A stretch of 64,000 nucleotides of DNA from Pseudarthrobacter psychrotolerans (GTDB lineage: Bacteria > Actinomycetota > Actinomycetes > Actinomycetales > Micrococcaceae): NCBI RefSeq assembly GCF_009911795.1, contig NZ_CP047898.1:806001-870000 (forward strand), in the 5' to 3' direction. How positions within the stretch are numbered: the stretch's first letter is position 1; every line of letters begins with the position of its first letter. Made by a program: the position numbers and the translations under genes. Positions 16,900 through 25,518 of this stretch are shown here, piece by piece. The notes below the pieces were generated by a model that saw only the letters and a list, made by a program, of their open reading frames with translations, had not been told where the DNA came from and did not search any database.

Positions 16900-17306
16900 T
16901 GTCCGGCCTCAGCCAGGACCGCAACACATTCGATTTCCAGGGAGACTCCCCAGAGGCTGACGCAGACGGACGTGCGTGCCGGCTTTGCGTCGCCGAAGAA
17001 CTCCGCATAAACGCGGTTGTACTCCTCCAGCTGCCCCGGATCCGTGAGGTAGGTGTTGACTTTGACCACGTGGGCCAGCCCGGAGCCGGCGGCCTCCAGC
17101 ACTGCTGTGAGGTTCCGGAGTGTCTGGCGGACCTGTCCCTCGAACGTTTCCGGCTGGTGGTCCAGTCCCGTGATGGCGCAGATCTGCCCGGCCGTAAAGA
17201 CGAATCCGTTGGCGACTACTGCCTGGGAGAAGGGACCGACGGCGGCCGCCCCGCCGGGGATCTCAGCGATCCTCCGGATGGTTCCGGCGGGGGAGGCTGC
17301 CGTCAC
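16896..17306 (-). CDS. RidA family enamine/imine deaminase
   Basis: 136 residues of the YjgF/YER057c/UK114 family. Conserved pieces are AVGPFSQAVVANGFVFTAGQ at residues 21-40, QTLRNLTAVLEAAGSGL, VKVNTYL, and PARTSVCV with the ligand-binding Arg that holds the substrate carboxylate. It overlaps the transporter by ATGA upstream and RraA by ATGA downstream, so the three are one operon. Members of catabolic operons hydrolyse reactive enamines or tautomerise intermediates. Which intermediate applies here is unknown. Confidence 0.9.
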   Translation of the reverse strand: MTAASPAGTIRRIAEIPGGAAAVGPFSQAVVANGFVFTAGQICAITGLDHQPETFEGQVRQTLRNLTAVLEAAGSGLAHVVKVNTYLTDPGQLEEYNRVYAEFFGDAKPARTSVCVSLWGVSLEIECVAVLAEAGQ

Positions 17307-18655
17307 TTCGCTGCCGCCTCAACGGGCGACTCGTCGACGGCGTCGATGTTGCCGTAGCGGGTTTCCGTCAGGATCACGAGCGCCGCCAGCGAAACCAGGG
17401 AGGCTCCCATGATGTACCAGGCGATGGACGAGCTCTGGTGCGTGACGCCCAGGAGCCAGGTGGTGATGAATGGTGTCGCGGCGCTGCCCAGGAGTCCTGA
17501 GAGCATGTATGCAACGGACAGGCCCGAGTAGCGGACCTTTGACCCAAACAGCTCGGCCAGGAACGTGGCGATCGGGCCGTAGTTGGCGGCGAACGCCGTC
17601 ATCATGGCCAGGTAGGCGACGAAGAGAAGCGCTACGGACTTGGTATCCATTAGCCAAAACATGGGGAAGGTCAGGGCTGCCTCGGCGGCGACGCCCGCGA
17701 AGATGATGGGTTTGCGGCCGTATTTGTCCGAGAGGCGTCCGAAGAACGGGATGAGGACGAAGCACAAGGCGCAGGCGGCGAGGACCACCCACAGCATCAG
17801 ACTCTCGGAGTGGCCGAGTTCCTTCTTGCCGTAGGAGACGCCGGACGCAACCAGGAGAGTGAACGTGCTTCCCGTTGAGAGGGTGGCGACGCCGCCGAGG
17901 ATGACCTGCTTCCAGTACTTGGCCATCAGGGCCGCGAAGGGAAGCTTGGCCTTGGCGCCGGCATCCTTGACCGCCTGGAAGGACGGGGTCTCCTCGATGT
18001 GGAGCCGGATGTAGATGCCCACGGCCACCAGGAGTGCGGAGGCGAGGAACGGAATGCGCCAGCCCCAGCTGAGCAGTGCCTCGGTGCTGACGGTTGAGGC
18101 CACGATCAGGAAGGCTATGTTGGCGATCATGGTTCCGGCTGGTACGCCCACCTGGACCAGGGAACCGTAGAACCCCCGCTGTGAGGCGGGTGCGTGTTCC
18201 ACTGTCATCAGCACCGCTCCGCCCCACTCGCTGCCCAGGGCCAGGCCCTGGATGACGCGGAGGAAGAGGAGGAGCAACGGGGCCATGATGCCGATGCTGT
18301 TGTAGTCCGGCAGCAGGCCGATGGCGAACGTGGCGGCGCCCATGGTCAGGAGCGAGATCAGGAGCATGGACTTGCGTCCAAGCCTGTCGCCGAAGTGTCC
18401 GAAGATGATGGCGCCCACCATGCGGGCGATGTAGGCCGAGGCGAACGTGCCGAAAGCGAGCATGGTGCCCACCAGCGGGTCGAAGCTGGGGAAGAAGATT
18501 TTGTTGAAGACCAGCGCGGAAGCTGTTCCGAAAACGAAGAGGTCGTACCACTCGACGGTGGTGCCGATCACGCTGGCGAGAGCGATTTTGCGCATTTTTG
18601 CGAGGTCCAGGCGTGCTGTAGCAGCGGCCGTGGTGGTATTTACCATGTTGGCCAT
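17303..18655 (-). CDS. MFS transporter, metabolite:H+ symporter (MHS) family
   Basis: 450 residues, 12 membrane helices. The MHS signature IGTTVEWYDLFVFGTASALV occurs near residue 30, FGHFGDRLGRKSMLL is the loop 2-3 motif and LALGSEWGGAVLMTVEHAP the helix 4-5 region typical of aromatic acid, shikimate and proline/betaine symporters. Start ATG at 18655; a second ATG three codons later is also possible. First gene of the MFS-RidA-RraA operon downstream of a PucR-type regulator. Uptake of the compound degraded by the neighbouring cluster is the likely role, perhaps an aromatic acid. Confidence 0.9.
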   Translation of the reverse strand: MANMVNTTTAAATARLDLAKMRKIALASVIGTTVEWYDLFVFGTASALVFNKIFFPSFDPLVGTMLAFGTFASAYIARMVGAIIFGHFGDRLGRKSMLLISLLTMGAATFAIGLLPDYNSIGIMAPLLLLFLRVIQGLALGSEWGGAVLMTVEHAPASQRGFYGSLVQVGVPAGTMIANIAFLIVASTVSTEALLSWGWRIPFLASALLVAVGIYIRLHIEETPSFQAVKDAGAKAKLPFAALMAKYWKQVILGGVATLSTGSTFTLLVASGVSYGKKELGHSESLMLWVVLAACALCFVLIPFFGRLSDKYGRKPIIFAGVAAEAALTFPMFWLMDTKSVALLFVAYLAMMTAFAANYGPIATFLAELFGSKVRYSGLSVAYMLSGLLGSAATPFITTWLLGVTHQSSSIAWYIMGASLVSLAALVILTETRYGNIDAVDESPVEAAAK

Positions 18656-18697
18656 CAGTTCTCCAGATGGGGTGCGGGGACGATTGTCCGGTGCAGG

Positions 18698-18710
18698 TAG
18701 TTGCCAACTA
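18698..18710. promoter_or_regulatory. Palindrome TAGTTGCCAACTA upstream of the MHS transporter
   Basis: A 13-bp odd palindrome (TAGTTG-C-CAACTA) lies 43 bp upstream of the transporter start, within the likely promoter. Candidate operator for a local regulator; binder unknown. Confidence 0.35.
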
Positions 18711-18811
18711 TCCTGTGTCAGCCATCACAGTTCAATGGCAAAAAATCCACCAAAAATCCGCCCAAATTGTGACTTCACACAACGCCGAGGGGAATCCTGC
18801 CCAGGCCGCAC

Positions 18812-20005
18812 TCAGGCCCAGGCAACCACCAGCCTGGCCGCCTGGGACGGGACTGTGAGGTCGATCCCGGTCAGGTCCTGGAAGCGGTTGAGCCGGTTGA
18901 GGATGGTGTTCCGGTGACAGAAAAGGGACTGCGCCGTGGTGGTGATATTCCCTGTGGACAGGAAATGGCGCACCGTTTCCTCCAGGCGTTCGCGCTCCCC
19001 GCCCCGGCAGGGCGAGAGCGAAGAGTCCAGGTCCGCCCACAGATCCAGTCCGGCGTCCTGGAGTTGCTGCTTCGCGAGCCTGGCCCAGGCGTCAGCGGCT
19101 GTCAGCGGGCCCCTGTCCGAAGGGTGGAGGAGCAGGGCCAGGCGCTCGGCTGTCCGCGCCGCCGACGGGAGGGCGCGCAGGCCGGAAAAACCTTCCACAT
19201 AGCCGCAGGGGATACCGGCAATGCCGGCCGGCAGATAGCCGGATCCGCCAGGTTGAGCCCCTCCGGCGGTACGGCCGAGCGCCCAGAACACGTATGCGCT
19301 GCCGCCGAATTCGTGCACAAAGAGCCGCTGCGAGGACTGCGGGCCCTGAGCCGCGATGGCGCGCAGTTGTGATGCAGCTTCCCCGCTTGCGGCAACTATG
19401 GAGAACCGCGCGTCAGGATCGGTCACAAGGGCTGCGGCCGCCTGGCTGATGGTGTCCGCGGAGAGTTCGGATTTGCTGAACAGCCGTGCAATGAATTCAC
19501 GGCGGATATTTGATGCCTCCTGGGCCATGCGCACCCGTTCGGCTGAGTAGCTCGAGTGCGTATGGGTGGCGAATTCGTCCACTACGCGCCATACCCTGTC
19601 CACCCTGGATGTCAGGAGCATTGCGTCTTCGGGATCAGCGATCAGCAGCAGGTCATCCCACAGGATGCCGAAGTCCAGCCGGACGGCCGAGATGAGGGCA
19701 TCGGGGGAGATCCCGGCCCGCGCCCTTTTGGTGCCTAGTTCCGAGGAGAAACGCATCAGCGAATCGCGGTCACCGTTGCGGCCCGACTGCTGTAGCTCCT
19801 TGTCACGCAGCCCGTCCACAAGACGGCGAAACGTCTCGCGGGCCGTATCCCGAAGTTCCGCGAGGCCAACCCTGTTGCCGGCGTACTCCGGGATCTCCTG
19901 GACCCGGGCCATAAAGAGGTCCACAAGTACGTCCAGGCGACTGTGCAGCTGCTCCACCAATTCTCCCCAGCGGGAGGTGTTGTCCTTAGTATTGTGCATT
20001 TTCAC
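18812..20005 (-). CDS. PucR/CdaR-type transcriptional regulator
   Basis: 397 residues. The C-terminal 60 residues are the PucR helix-turn-helix (LEETVRHFLSTGNITTTAQS, HRNTILNRLNRFQDLTGIDL); the N-terminal 200 residues resemble the RsbR/GGDEF-related sensing region of this family (ALISAVRLDFGILWDDLLL). Start ATG at 20005; a second ATG two codons on is equally possible. It diverges from the TPP enzyme at 20201 across about 195 bp and is tail-to-head with the transporter operon, so it could regulate either. Effectors of PucR-like activators are often pathway metabolites such as purine breakdown products or polyamines. Confidence 0.9.
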   Translation of the reverse strand: MKMHNTKDNTSRWGELVEQLHSRLDVLVDLFMARVQEIPEYAGNRVGLAELRDTARETFRRLVDGLRDKELQQSGRNGDRDSLMRFSSELGTKRARAGISPDALISAVRLDFGILWDDLLLIADPEDAMLLTSRVDRVWRVVDEFATHTHSSYSAERVRMAQEASNIRREFIARLFSKSELSADTISQAAAALVTDPDARFSIVAASGEAASQLRAIAAQGPQSSQRLFVHEFGGSAYVFWALGRTAGGAQPGGSGYLPAGIAGIPCGYVEGFSGLRALPSAARTAERLALLLHPSDRGPLTAADAWARLAKQQLQDAGLDLWADLDSSLSPCRGGERERLEETVRHFLSTGNITTTAQSLFCHRNTILNRLNRFQDLTGIDLTVPSQAARLVVAWA

Positions 20006-20200
20006 ATTCTAGGACCAAAAACCCGTGGTGTATTGCTAGTCATTTTGGGTGAACCTACTGGAAGAATGGAGTGAACCCAACGGGTGAGCCACATCACGCG
20101 GCAGGCGGCGAAAAGCGCCGCATGTTCGCAACACGCGGTCCCGCGGATCGTGGATGAGAGTGTCACTCCGCCCTCAATCTTAAGAAGAAGGTATGAAGCA

Positions 20201-21841
20201 TTGAGTACAACAACCACTGCCGGGCACCTGATTGTCGCGCAGCTCGAGCGTGCCGGCATCAAGCGGGTCTACGGTGTCCCGGGTGAAAGTTTCCTGGATG
20301 TCCTGGACGGTTTGCATGGCTCCAGCATTGAGACGGTGGTGACCCGGCATGAGGGCGGCGCGGGTTTTATGGCCCTGGCGGAGGGCCGGCTGACGGAGTT
20401 GCCCGGTGTGGCGATGGTGACCCGTGGCCCGGGTGCGGCCAACGCGTTCATCGCGATCCACACCGCGCATCAGGACGCCACGCCCATGATCCTGTTCGTG
20501 GGGCTGATCCCGGTGGCGGACCGGGGCCGGGAGTCCTTCCAGGAGTTCGATATCAATGCCTGGTTCGGCAGCACCGCCAAGAAAGTGGTCACGCTCGAGG
20601 ACGCCGCTTCGGCCGCCCGCGTGGTGGATGACGCGATCTTCACCGCACTGAGCGGCCGGCCCGGACCCGTGGTCATCGGGCTCCCCGAGGACGTCCTGGT
20701 CCACACCATCAACGAAGGCACGGTGGAGCCGCGGGTGGTGGCACGGTCCGGGCCGACCGCGGCGGACCTGGCCGCGCTGGAACAGCGCCTGGCAGCATCG
20801 CACAAACCCCTGATCGTGGTCGGTGGCGAAGGCTGGGACCAGGCTTCTTCCGAAGCGTTGGCCGGCTGGGCAGAACGCCACGGCATTCCTGTCCTGGCTG
20901 ATTTCCGCGCCTACGACGCCGTTCCGCACCATAGCGGTGCCTACGCCGGATACCTCGGCTACGCCCGCAGCGACGCCAACGCGGCACGGTTGGACGAGTC
21001 CGATCTCCTGATCTTCGTCGGCTGCGTCCGCGCCGATGTGCTCTCCGACGGCTACAAGCGCGGCCTCACCGCCGTCACGGTGGTGGTCAATGCCGACGCG
21101 GACCTGCTGGGTCATTTCGGCCGGCTGGATCAGCACATCCCCGCCCACGTCGCATCCTTCGCCACGGTCCTCGCCGCGACCACCTCCGAGGTGAAGCCGG
21201 CCGCGGGTTGGCTGGCCGAGGCGCGCGCCGATTATGAAAAGTTCTCCTCCGCCCGGCCGGACAGGGTCAACGGAGTGGACGTACAGGGCGTGGATCTCGG
21301 TGTCGTGATGGAAATCCTGAAGCAGGAAATGGACGACGACGCCGTCATCACCTACGGGGCGGGAAACCACTCGCTCTGGCCGGCCCGGTACCTGCAGCAC
21401 AACGCCGCGAACTCCCTGGCCGCGCCGCGGAACGGTGCGATGGGCATGGGCATCCCCGCAGCGGTGGCCGCGTCCCTGGCGTTCCCGGGCCGGCAGGTCA
21501 TCTCCGTGGCGGGGGATGGGTGCTTCATGATGAACGGGCAGGAAATTGCCACCGCCATGGGCCACGGCGCGACGTTCATCGTGCTGGTGGTGGATAACGG
21601 CATCTTCGCCACCATCCGTGAACACCAGGAAGCCCACTACCCGGGCCGGCCCTCCGGCACGCACATGACCAACCCCGACTTCGCCGCGCTGGCCCGCTCC
21701 TACGGCGGCTACGGCGAACGGATCGAGACGGCCGAGGACTTCGCGCCCGCGTTCCGCCGCGCCGTCGACTCCGGGCTCCCCGCCGTGCTGCACCTGCCCC
21801 AGGACCCTGCCACCCGCTCACCCAAGACCGCCAGCAACTGA
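20201..21841 (+). CDS. Thiamine pyrophosphate-dependent enzyme (acetolactate synthase/2-oxoacid decarboxylase family)
   Basis: 546 residues from TTG at 20201, chosen because AAGAAGAAGG lies 9 bases upstream and homology starts at once (AGHLIVAQLERAGIKRVYGV). A longer frame from 20084 gives an unrelated Arg-rich extension. The catalytic Glu is in VVTRHEGGAGFMA (residue 51), the Mg-TPP motif is VAGDGCFMMNGQE and VVDNGIF in the C-terminal domain. All three TPP-enzyme domains are present. It is followed 12 bp later by an aldehyde dehydrogenase, the classic arrangement of a 2-oxoacid decarboxylase that makes an aldehyde for oxidation. A guanidino- or amino-2-oxoacid is one option, but the substrate is not established. 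Confidence 0.88.
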   Translation: MSTTTTAGHLIVAQLERAGIKRVYGVPGESFLDVLDGLHGSSIETVVTRHEGGAGFMALAEGRLTELPGVAMVTRGPGAANAFIAIHTAHQDATPMILFVGLIPVADRGRESFQEFDINAWFGSTAKKVVTLEDAASAARVVDDAIFTALSGRPGPVVIGLPEDVLVHTINEGTVEPRVVARSGPTAADLAALEQRLAASHKPLIVVGGEGWDQASSEALAGWAERHGIPVLADFRAYDAVPHHSGAYAGYLGYARSDANAARLDESDLLIFVGCVRADVLSDGYKRGLTAVTVVVNADADLLGHFGRLDQHIPAHVASFATVLAATTSEVKPAAGWLAEARADYEKFSSARPDRVNGVDVQGVDLGVVMEILKQEMDDDAVITYGAGNHSLWPARYLQHNAANSLAAPRNGAMGMGIPAAVAASLAFPGRQVISVAGDGCFMMNGQEIATAMGHGATFIVLVVDNGIFATIREHQEAHYPGRPSGTHMTNPDFAALARSYGGYGERIETAEDFAPAFRRAVDSGLPAVLHLPQDPATRSPKTASN

Positions 21842-21853
21842 CCGGAGCCCCCC

Positions 21854-23260
21854 GTGATCACCCTGCACAACATCATCAACGGCCAGGCCGTTGACACCCC
21901 GGACAGCCTGCCGTTCTTCGACCCGGCCACCGGGGTCCAGCTCGGCACCGCCCCGGACAGCGACCCCGCCACCGTCGACGCCGCCTTCCACGCCGCGCAC
22001 ACCGCCTTCACGACCTACAAGCGGACCACGCCGGGCGAACGCCAGGGGATGCTGCTCCAGCTCGCGGACCTCATCGAAACCAACGCCGACCGGCTGCTCG
22101 AGGCCGAAGTCGCGTGCACCGGCAAGCCGCGGGCCGTGACCCGCGAGCTGGAAATCCTGCGCGGCGCGGACCAGCTGCGCTTCTTCGCCGGCGCCTGCCG
22201 CGTCGTATCCGGCACGGCACAAACCGAATACGTGAAGGGCTTCACCTCCACCATCCGGCGCGAACCCCTCGGCGTGGTCGCCCAGATCACGCCCTGGAAC
22301 TACCCGTTCATGATGGCGATCTGGAAAATCGGGCCCGCCCTGGCCGCGGGCAACACCCTGGTCCTCAAACCCGCCGACACCACCCCCTGGTCCACCGTGA
22401 TCCTGGGCGAACTCGCCCAGGAAGCCTTCCCCGCCGGCGTCGTGAACATCCTCTGCGGCGGCCGCGGCACCGGCGCCGCGATGGTCGAGCACGAGATCCC
22501 CGAAATGGTCTCCATCACCGGCTCCACCCGCGCCGGCGCACAGGTCATGTCCGCAGCCGCGAAAACGCTCAAGGACGTCCACCTCGAACTCGGCGGCAAG
22601 GCACCCGCGATCGTCTTCGCCGACGTCGACATCCACCAGACAGCGAAGGAGATCGCGCTGAGTGCGTTCTTCAACGCCGGCCAGGACTGCACCGCCGTCA
22701 CCCGCGTCCTCGTGCACGAAACCATCCACACCGAGTTCGCCGCCGCCCTCGCCCAGGCCGCCTCCGCCCTGAACGTCGGCGGCGAGGACGCGGACCTCGG
22801 CCCGCTGAACAGCGCCGCCCAACTCGACCAGGTGGAGGGCTTCATGACCCGGCTCCCGGCCAACGCCACCGTCCTCGCCGGCGGCAAACGCACCGGCACC
22901 GGCTACCACTTCGAACCCACCGTGATCGACGGCGTCTTCCAAACCGACGAAGTCGTCTGCGACGAGATCTTCGGCCCCGTCCTCACCGTCCAGCCCTTCA
23001 CCACCGAAGAAGAAGCCATCGACCTCGCCAACGGCACCAAATACGCCCTCGCCTCCAGCGTCTGGTCCAACAACCACGGCGTGGTCACCCGGGTCTCCAT
23101 GGAACTGGACTTCGGCGCCGTCTGGATCAACTGCCACCAAATCATCCCCGCCGAAGCCCCCCACGGCGGCTTCAAACACTCCGGCACCGGCAAAGACCTC
23201 TCCATCTACGGACTCGAGGACTACACCCGCATCAAATCCGTCACCACCTCCCACCGCTAA
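21854..23260 (+). CDS. Aldehyde dehydrogenase (aminobutyraldehyde/betaine aldehyde type)
   Basis: 468 residues from GTG at 21854, 12 bp after the TPP enzyme. Catalytic Cys279 in AFFNAGQDCTA, general-base Glu245 in LELGGKAP, NAD-site QITPWNYPFMMAIWKIGPAL and SITGSTRAGAQVM, and the C-terminal IPAEAPHGGFKHSGTGKDLS, which is typical of gamma-aminobutyraldehyde dehydrogenases (PatD/KauB-like). Oxidises an aldehyde to the acid with NAD(P). Strong C in codon third positions sets it apart slightly from neighbours. It is 25 bp before the amidohydrolase and belongs to one operon. Confidence 0.92.
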   Translation: MITLHNIINGQAVDTPDSLPFFDPATGVQLGTAPDSDPATVDAAFHAAHTAFTTYKRTTPGERQGMLLQLADLIETNADRLLEAEVACTGKPRAVTRELEILRGADQLRFFAGACRVVSGTAQTEYVKGFTSTIRREPLGVVAQITPWNYPFMMAIWKIGPALAAGNTLVLKPADTTPWSTVILGELAQEAFPAGVVNILCGGRGTGAAMVEHEIPEMVSITGSTRAGAQVMSAAAKTLKDVHLELGGKAPAIVFADVDIHQTAKEIALSAFFNAGQDCTAVTRVLVHETIHTEFAAALAQAASALNVGGEDADLGPLNSAAQLDQVEGFMTRLPANATVLAGGKRTGTGYHFEPTVIDGVFQTDEVVCDEIFGPVLTVQPFTTEEEAIDLANGTKYALASSVWSNNHGVVTRVSMELDFGAVWINCHQIIPAEAPHGGFKHSGTGKDLSIYGLEDYTRIKSVTTSHR

Positions 23261-23285
23261 ACCCACGCCTTCATAGGGGAACACC

Positions 23286-24547
23286 ATGACCACAACACCC
23301 ACCTTCACCGCCCCCGACGCCGCCTTTGTTGAAGACTTCCTCGTCATGAGCCAGTTCGGCGCCACGGAAAACGGCGGCGTGGACCGCCAGGCGGCCACCA
23401 TCGCCGACGGCGAGCAGCGCCGTTGGCTGACGGGCCTGCTGGAGGCCCGCGGATTCACCGTGAAGTTTGACCGTGCCGGCAACCAGTGGGGCCTTTTCGA
23501 GGCCGTGCCGGGGGCACCGTTTGTCGTGGTTGGCTCGCACATGGATTCGCAGCCGACGGCGGGCCGTTACGACGGTGCCTTCGGTGTCCTGGCCGCCGCG
23601 CACGCTGCGTTCCGGCTGGTGGAGAAGTGGGCCGGCGGCGCCGCTTCCGGGAAGCCGAAGTTCAACATCGCCGTGGTGAACTGGTTCAACGAGGAAGGTT
23701 CCCGCTTCAAGCCGTCCATGATGGGGTCCTCCGTCTACACCGGGAAGCTCGCCCTTGAAACGGCACTCGACACCACGGACACGCAGGGAATCAGTGTCCG
23801 CGAGGCCCTGGACGGGATCGGCTGCCGGGGGACTACGAGGGGCCGGCGGCTGCGTACTGCGCCGAAATCCACATCGAGCAGGGCCGCAGCATGGAACGCG
23901 ACGGCATCACCATCGGCCTGGTGCAGTCCAGCTGGGCGGCCAACAAGTATGAGTTTGTGGTCCACGGCGAGCAGGCCCACACCGGTTCCGCCGTGATCGC
24001 GGACCGCAAGGACGCCCTCCTGGGCGCCGCCATGCTTGTGGTGGCCGCCCGCGAACTCGCTGACCGGTTCCCGGGCGTGCTGCACACCTCGGTGGGTGAG
24101 TTGACCGTCTACCCCAACTCGCCGGTGGTGGTTCCCTCCCGGGTTAACCTGTTGCTGGACCTGCGCAGCGCGGACGAGTCCGTCCTGGCCAAGGCCGATG
24201 CGCTCCTCTACGAACGGATCCCGGCGATTGAACGCGCCGCCAACATCAGCGTGGAACGGAACCACTCACACTCCTGGCCGGTGACCCCGTACCAGACCGA
24301 AGGCGTGGAGCTCGCAGCCAAGGTGGCCGCGGACCTGGGCCTGTCCAGCAAGCAGGTCATGACGCTCGCCGGGCACGATTCGATCAACATGAAGGACCTG
24401 GTCCCCACCGTGATGCTGTTCGTCCCCAGCGTGGACGGAATCTCCCACAACGAGCATGAATACACCACTGACGAGGACATCGTGGCCGGCCTCGCCATGC
24501 TCACCGAAGTGGTCAACCGTCTCTGCAACGGGGTCCTGGAGGACTAG
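23286..24547 (+). pseudogene. Zn-dependent hydrolase, N-carbamoyl-amino-acid hydrolase (M20/HyuC) family, one-base frameshift
   Basis: Part one (23286 to about 23826) holds VVGSHMDSQPTAGRYDGAFG with the first metal His and Asp, and NWFNEEGSRFKPSMMGSSVY with the bridging Glu residues. Part two, in another frame, continues EGPAAAYCAEIHIEQGRSME, AANKYEFVVHGEQAHTGS and GHDSINMKDLVPTVMLFVPS. Adding one base to the five-G run at 23827-23831 joins them into 420 residues, the normal length for L-carbamoylase/allantoate amidohydrolase/ureidopropionase enzymes. Cleaves a carbamoyl or amide C-N bond in the cytoplasm. Start ATG at 23286 has AGGGGAA upstream. The break is probably a sequence error. Confidence 0.87.
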
Positions 24548-24613
24548 GGAAGGCGAAGCCTCGGCATAGTTCCCGGCCACATCCGTTGGTAAGGCGGGCT
24601 GAAAACAATGATG

Positions 24614-24645
24614 GCCCGGTGCGCGGCAATGGCCGCGCACCGGGC
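24614..24645. terminator. Bidirectional terminator hairpin
   Basis: GCCCGGTGCGCGG (24614-24626) pairs perfectly with 24633-24645 around a 6-base loop, in the 111-bp gap between convergent genes ending at 24547 (plus) and 24659 (minus). Confidence 0.7.
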
Positions 24646-24658
24646 TAGCACTTGGGGA

Positions 24659-25517
24659 CTAGCGCTTGACGGCGTCGAGCTTGAGCATTTTGGCGATGAC
24701 GCCGTCCAGCTCGGAGTCGTCGAAGATCTTCTTCCAGTCGTCCTTGATGATGGTGTCCTTGCCGTACTGGATGGCGATTTCGCACGCCTCGGAGAACGGG
24801 TTGGAGCCACGGAGGGCGTTGGTCAAGGCGATCTGCACGTGGCCGAACAGCATGGCCTTGGCAGCTTCCTCAGGAACGCCGGCGGTGTGGACGGTCTCGT
24901 GCAGCGCCTCGTTGAGGAGGGTGCCGATCATGCAGGCAACGGTTTCCACCAGGGTGGGTTCGAGGATAGCGAGCTGCTTGACGGTGACCCAGTGCACGTC
25001 GATCACGGGGCGTAGATGGTGCGGATGACGGCCTCGGCCGAATCGCGGGTCGCCGTCGGTGCGTCCTCGTCGATCGCGGCAACCACGTTCTGCGGGGCGC
25101 CCTCGCCGCCGAAGGTGTCGGCCCATTCCTCTTTGGTGGTGCGCTCCAGGAACACGGACGGGTGGCACGGGTGCGCAACCGCCTGGACGACGTCGTCGCG
25201 CTTGGCCAGCAGCCCGGCGTAGGCGGCGGCGGGGTCCAGGGTGAGCAGGATCGCCCCGGCCTTCAGCTGCGGAACAACGCCCTCGGACACAACGCCCAGG
25301 ACGGTGTCCGGGACGGCGAGGATGACCACGTCGGCGCCCTTGACGGCGTCCTCAGTGGAGGTGATGTCGCGGCCTTCGGCGCGGACGCGCTCCTGGCCGG
25401 CGGGGAGTTCTCGCTGAAAAAGACGGTGTGGGCGCTCTTCTGGAGGTTCCGGGAAACGCGCATTCCCATTTTGCCACCGGCTCCGACGACGGCGACGGTC
25501 AATTTTCCTGCTGACAT
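24659..25517 (-). pseudogene. apnO: Probable D-apionate oxidoisomerase (6-PGDH-like NAD-binding protein), two one-base frameshifts
   Basis: Three frames in succession make one protein: KLTVAVVGAGGKMGMRVSRN (Rossmann GxGxxG) in the first, GADVVILAVPDTVLGVVSEG to IRTIYAP in the second, and VIDVHWVTVKQLAILEPTLV to the end KMLKLDAVKR in the third. Adding one base at GGGG 25402-25405 and one at GGGG 25007-25010 makes 286 residues with no other change. The C-terminal helical half is the phosphogluconate-dehydrogenase-like domain used by ApnO, which converts D-apionate to 3-oxo-isoapionate. Assignment rests on this architecture and on the neighbours OiaC-, LerI-, DerI-, LerK- and ApnL-like. Last gene of the minus-strand operon; starts 2 bp after the OiaC-like gene. 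Confidence 0.72.
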
Positions 25518-25518
25518 T

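Noticed and set aside
20180..21793. 537-codon minus-strand frame opposite the TPP enzyme
   Set aside because: Antisense shadow; Gly/Val/His-rich translation without domain features.
21818..23542. 574-codon minus-strand frame opposite the aldehyde dehydrogenase
   Set aside because: Low-complexity Gly/Asp/Val translation produced by strong C bias in third codon positions of the real gene.
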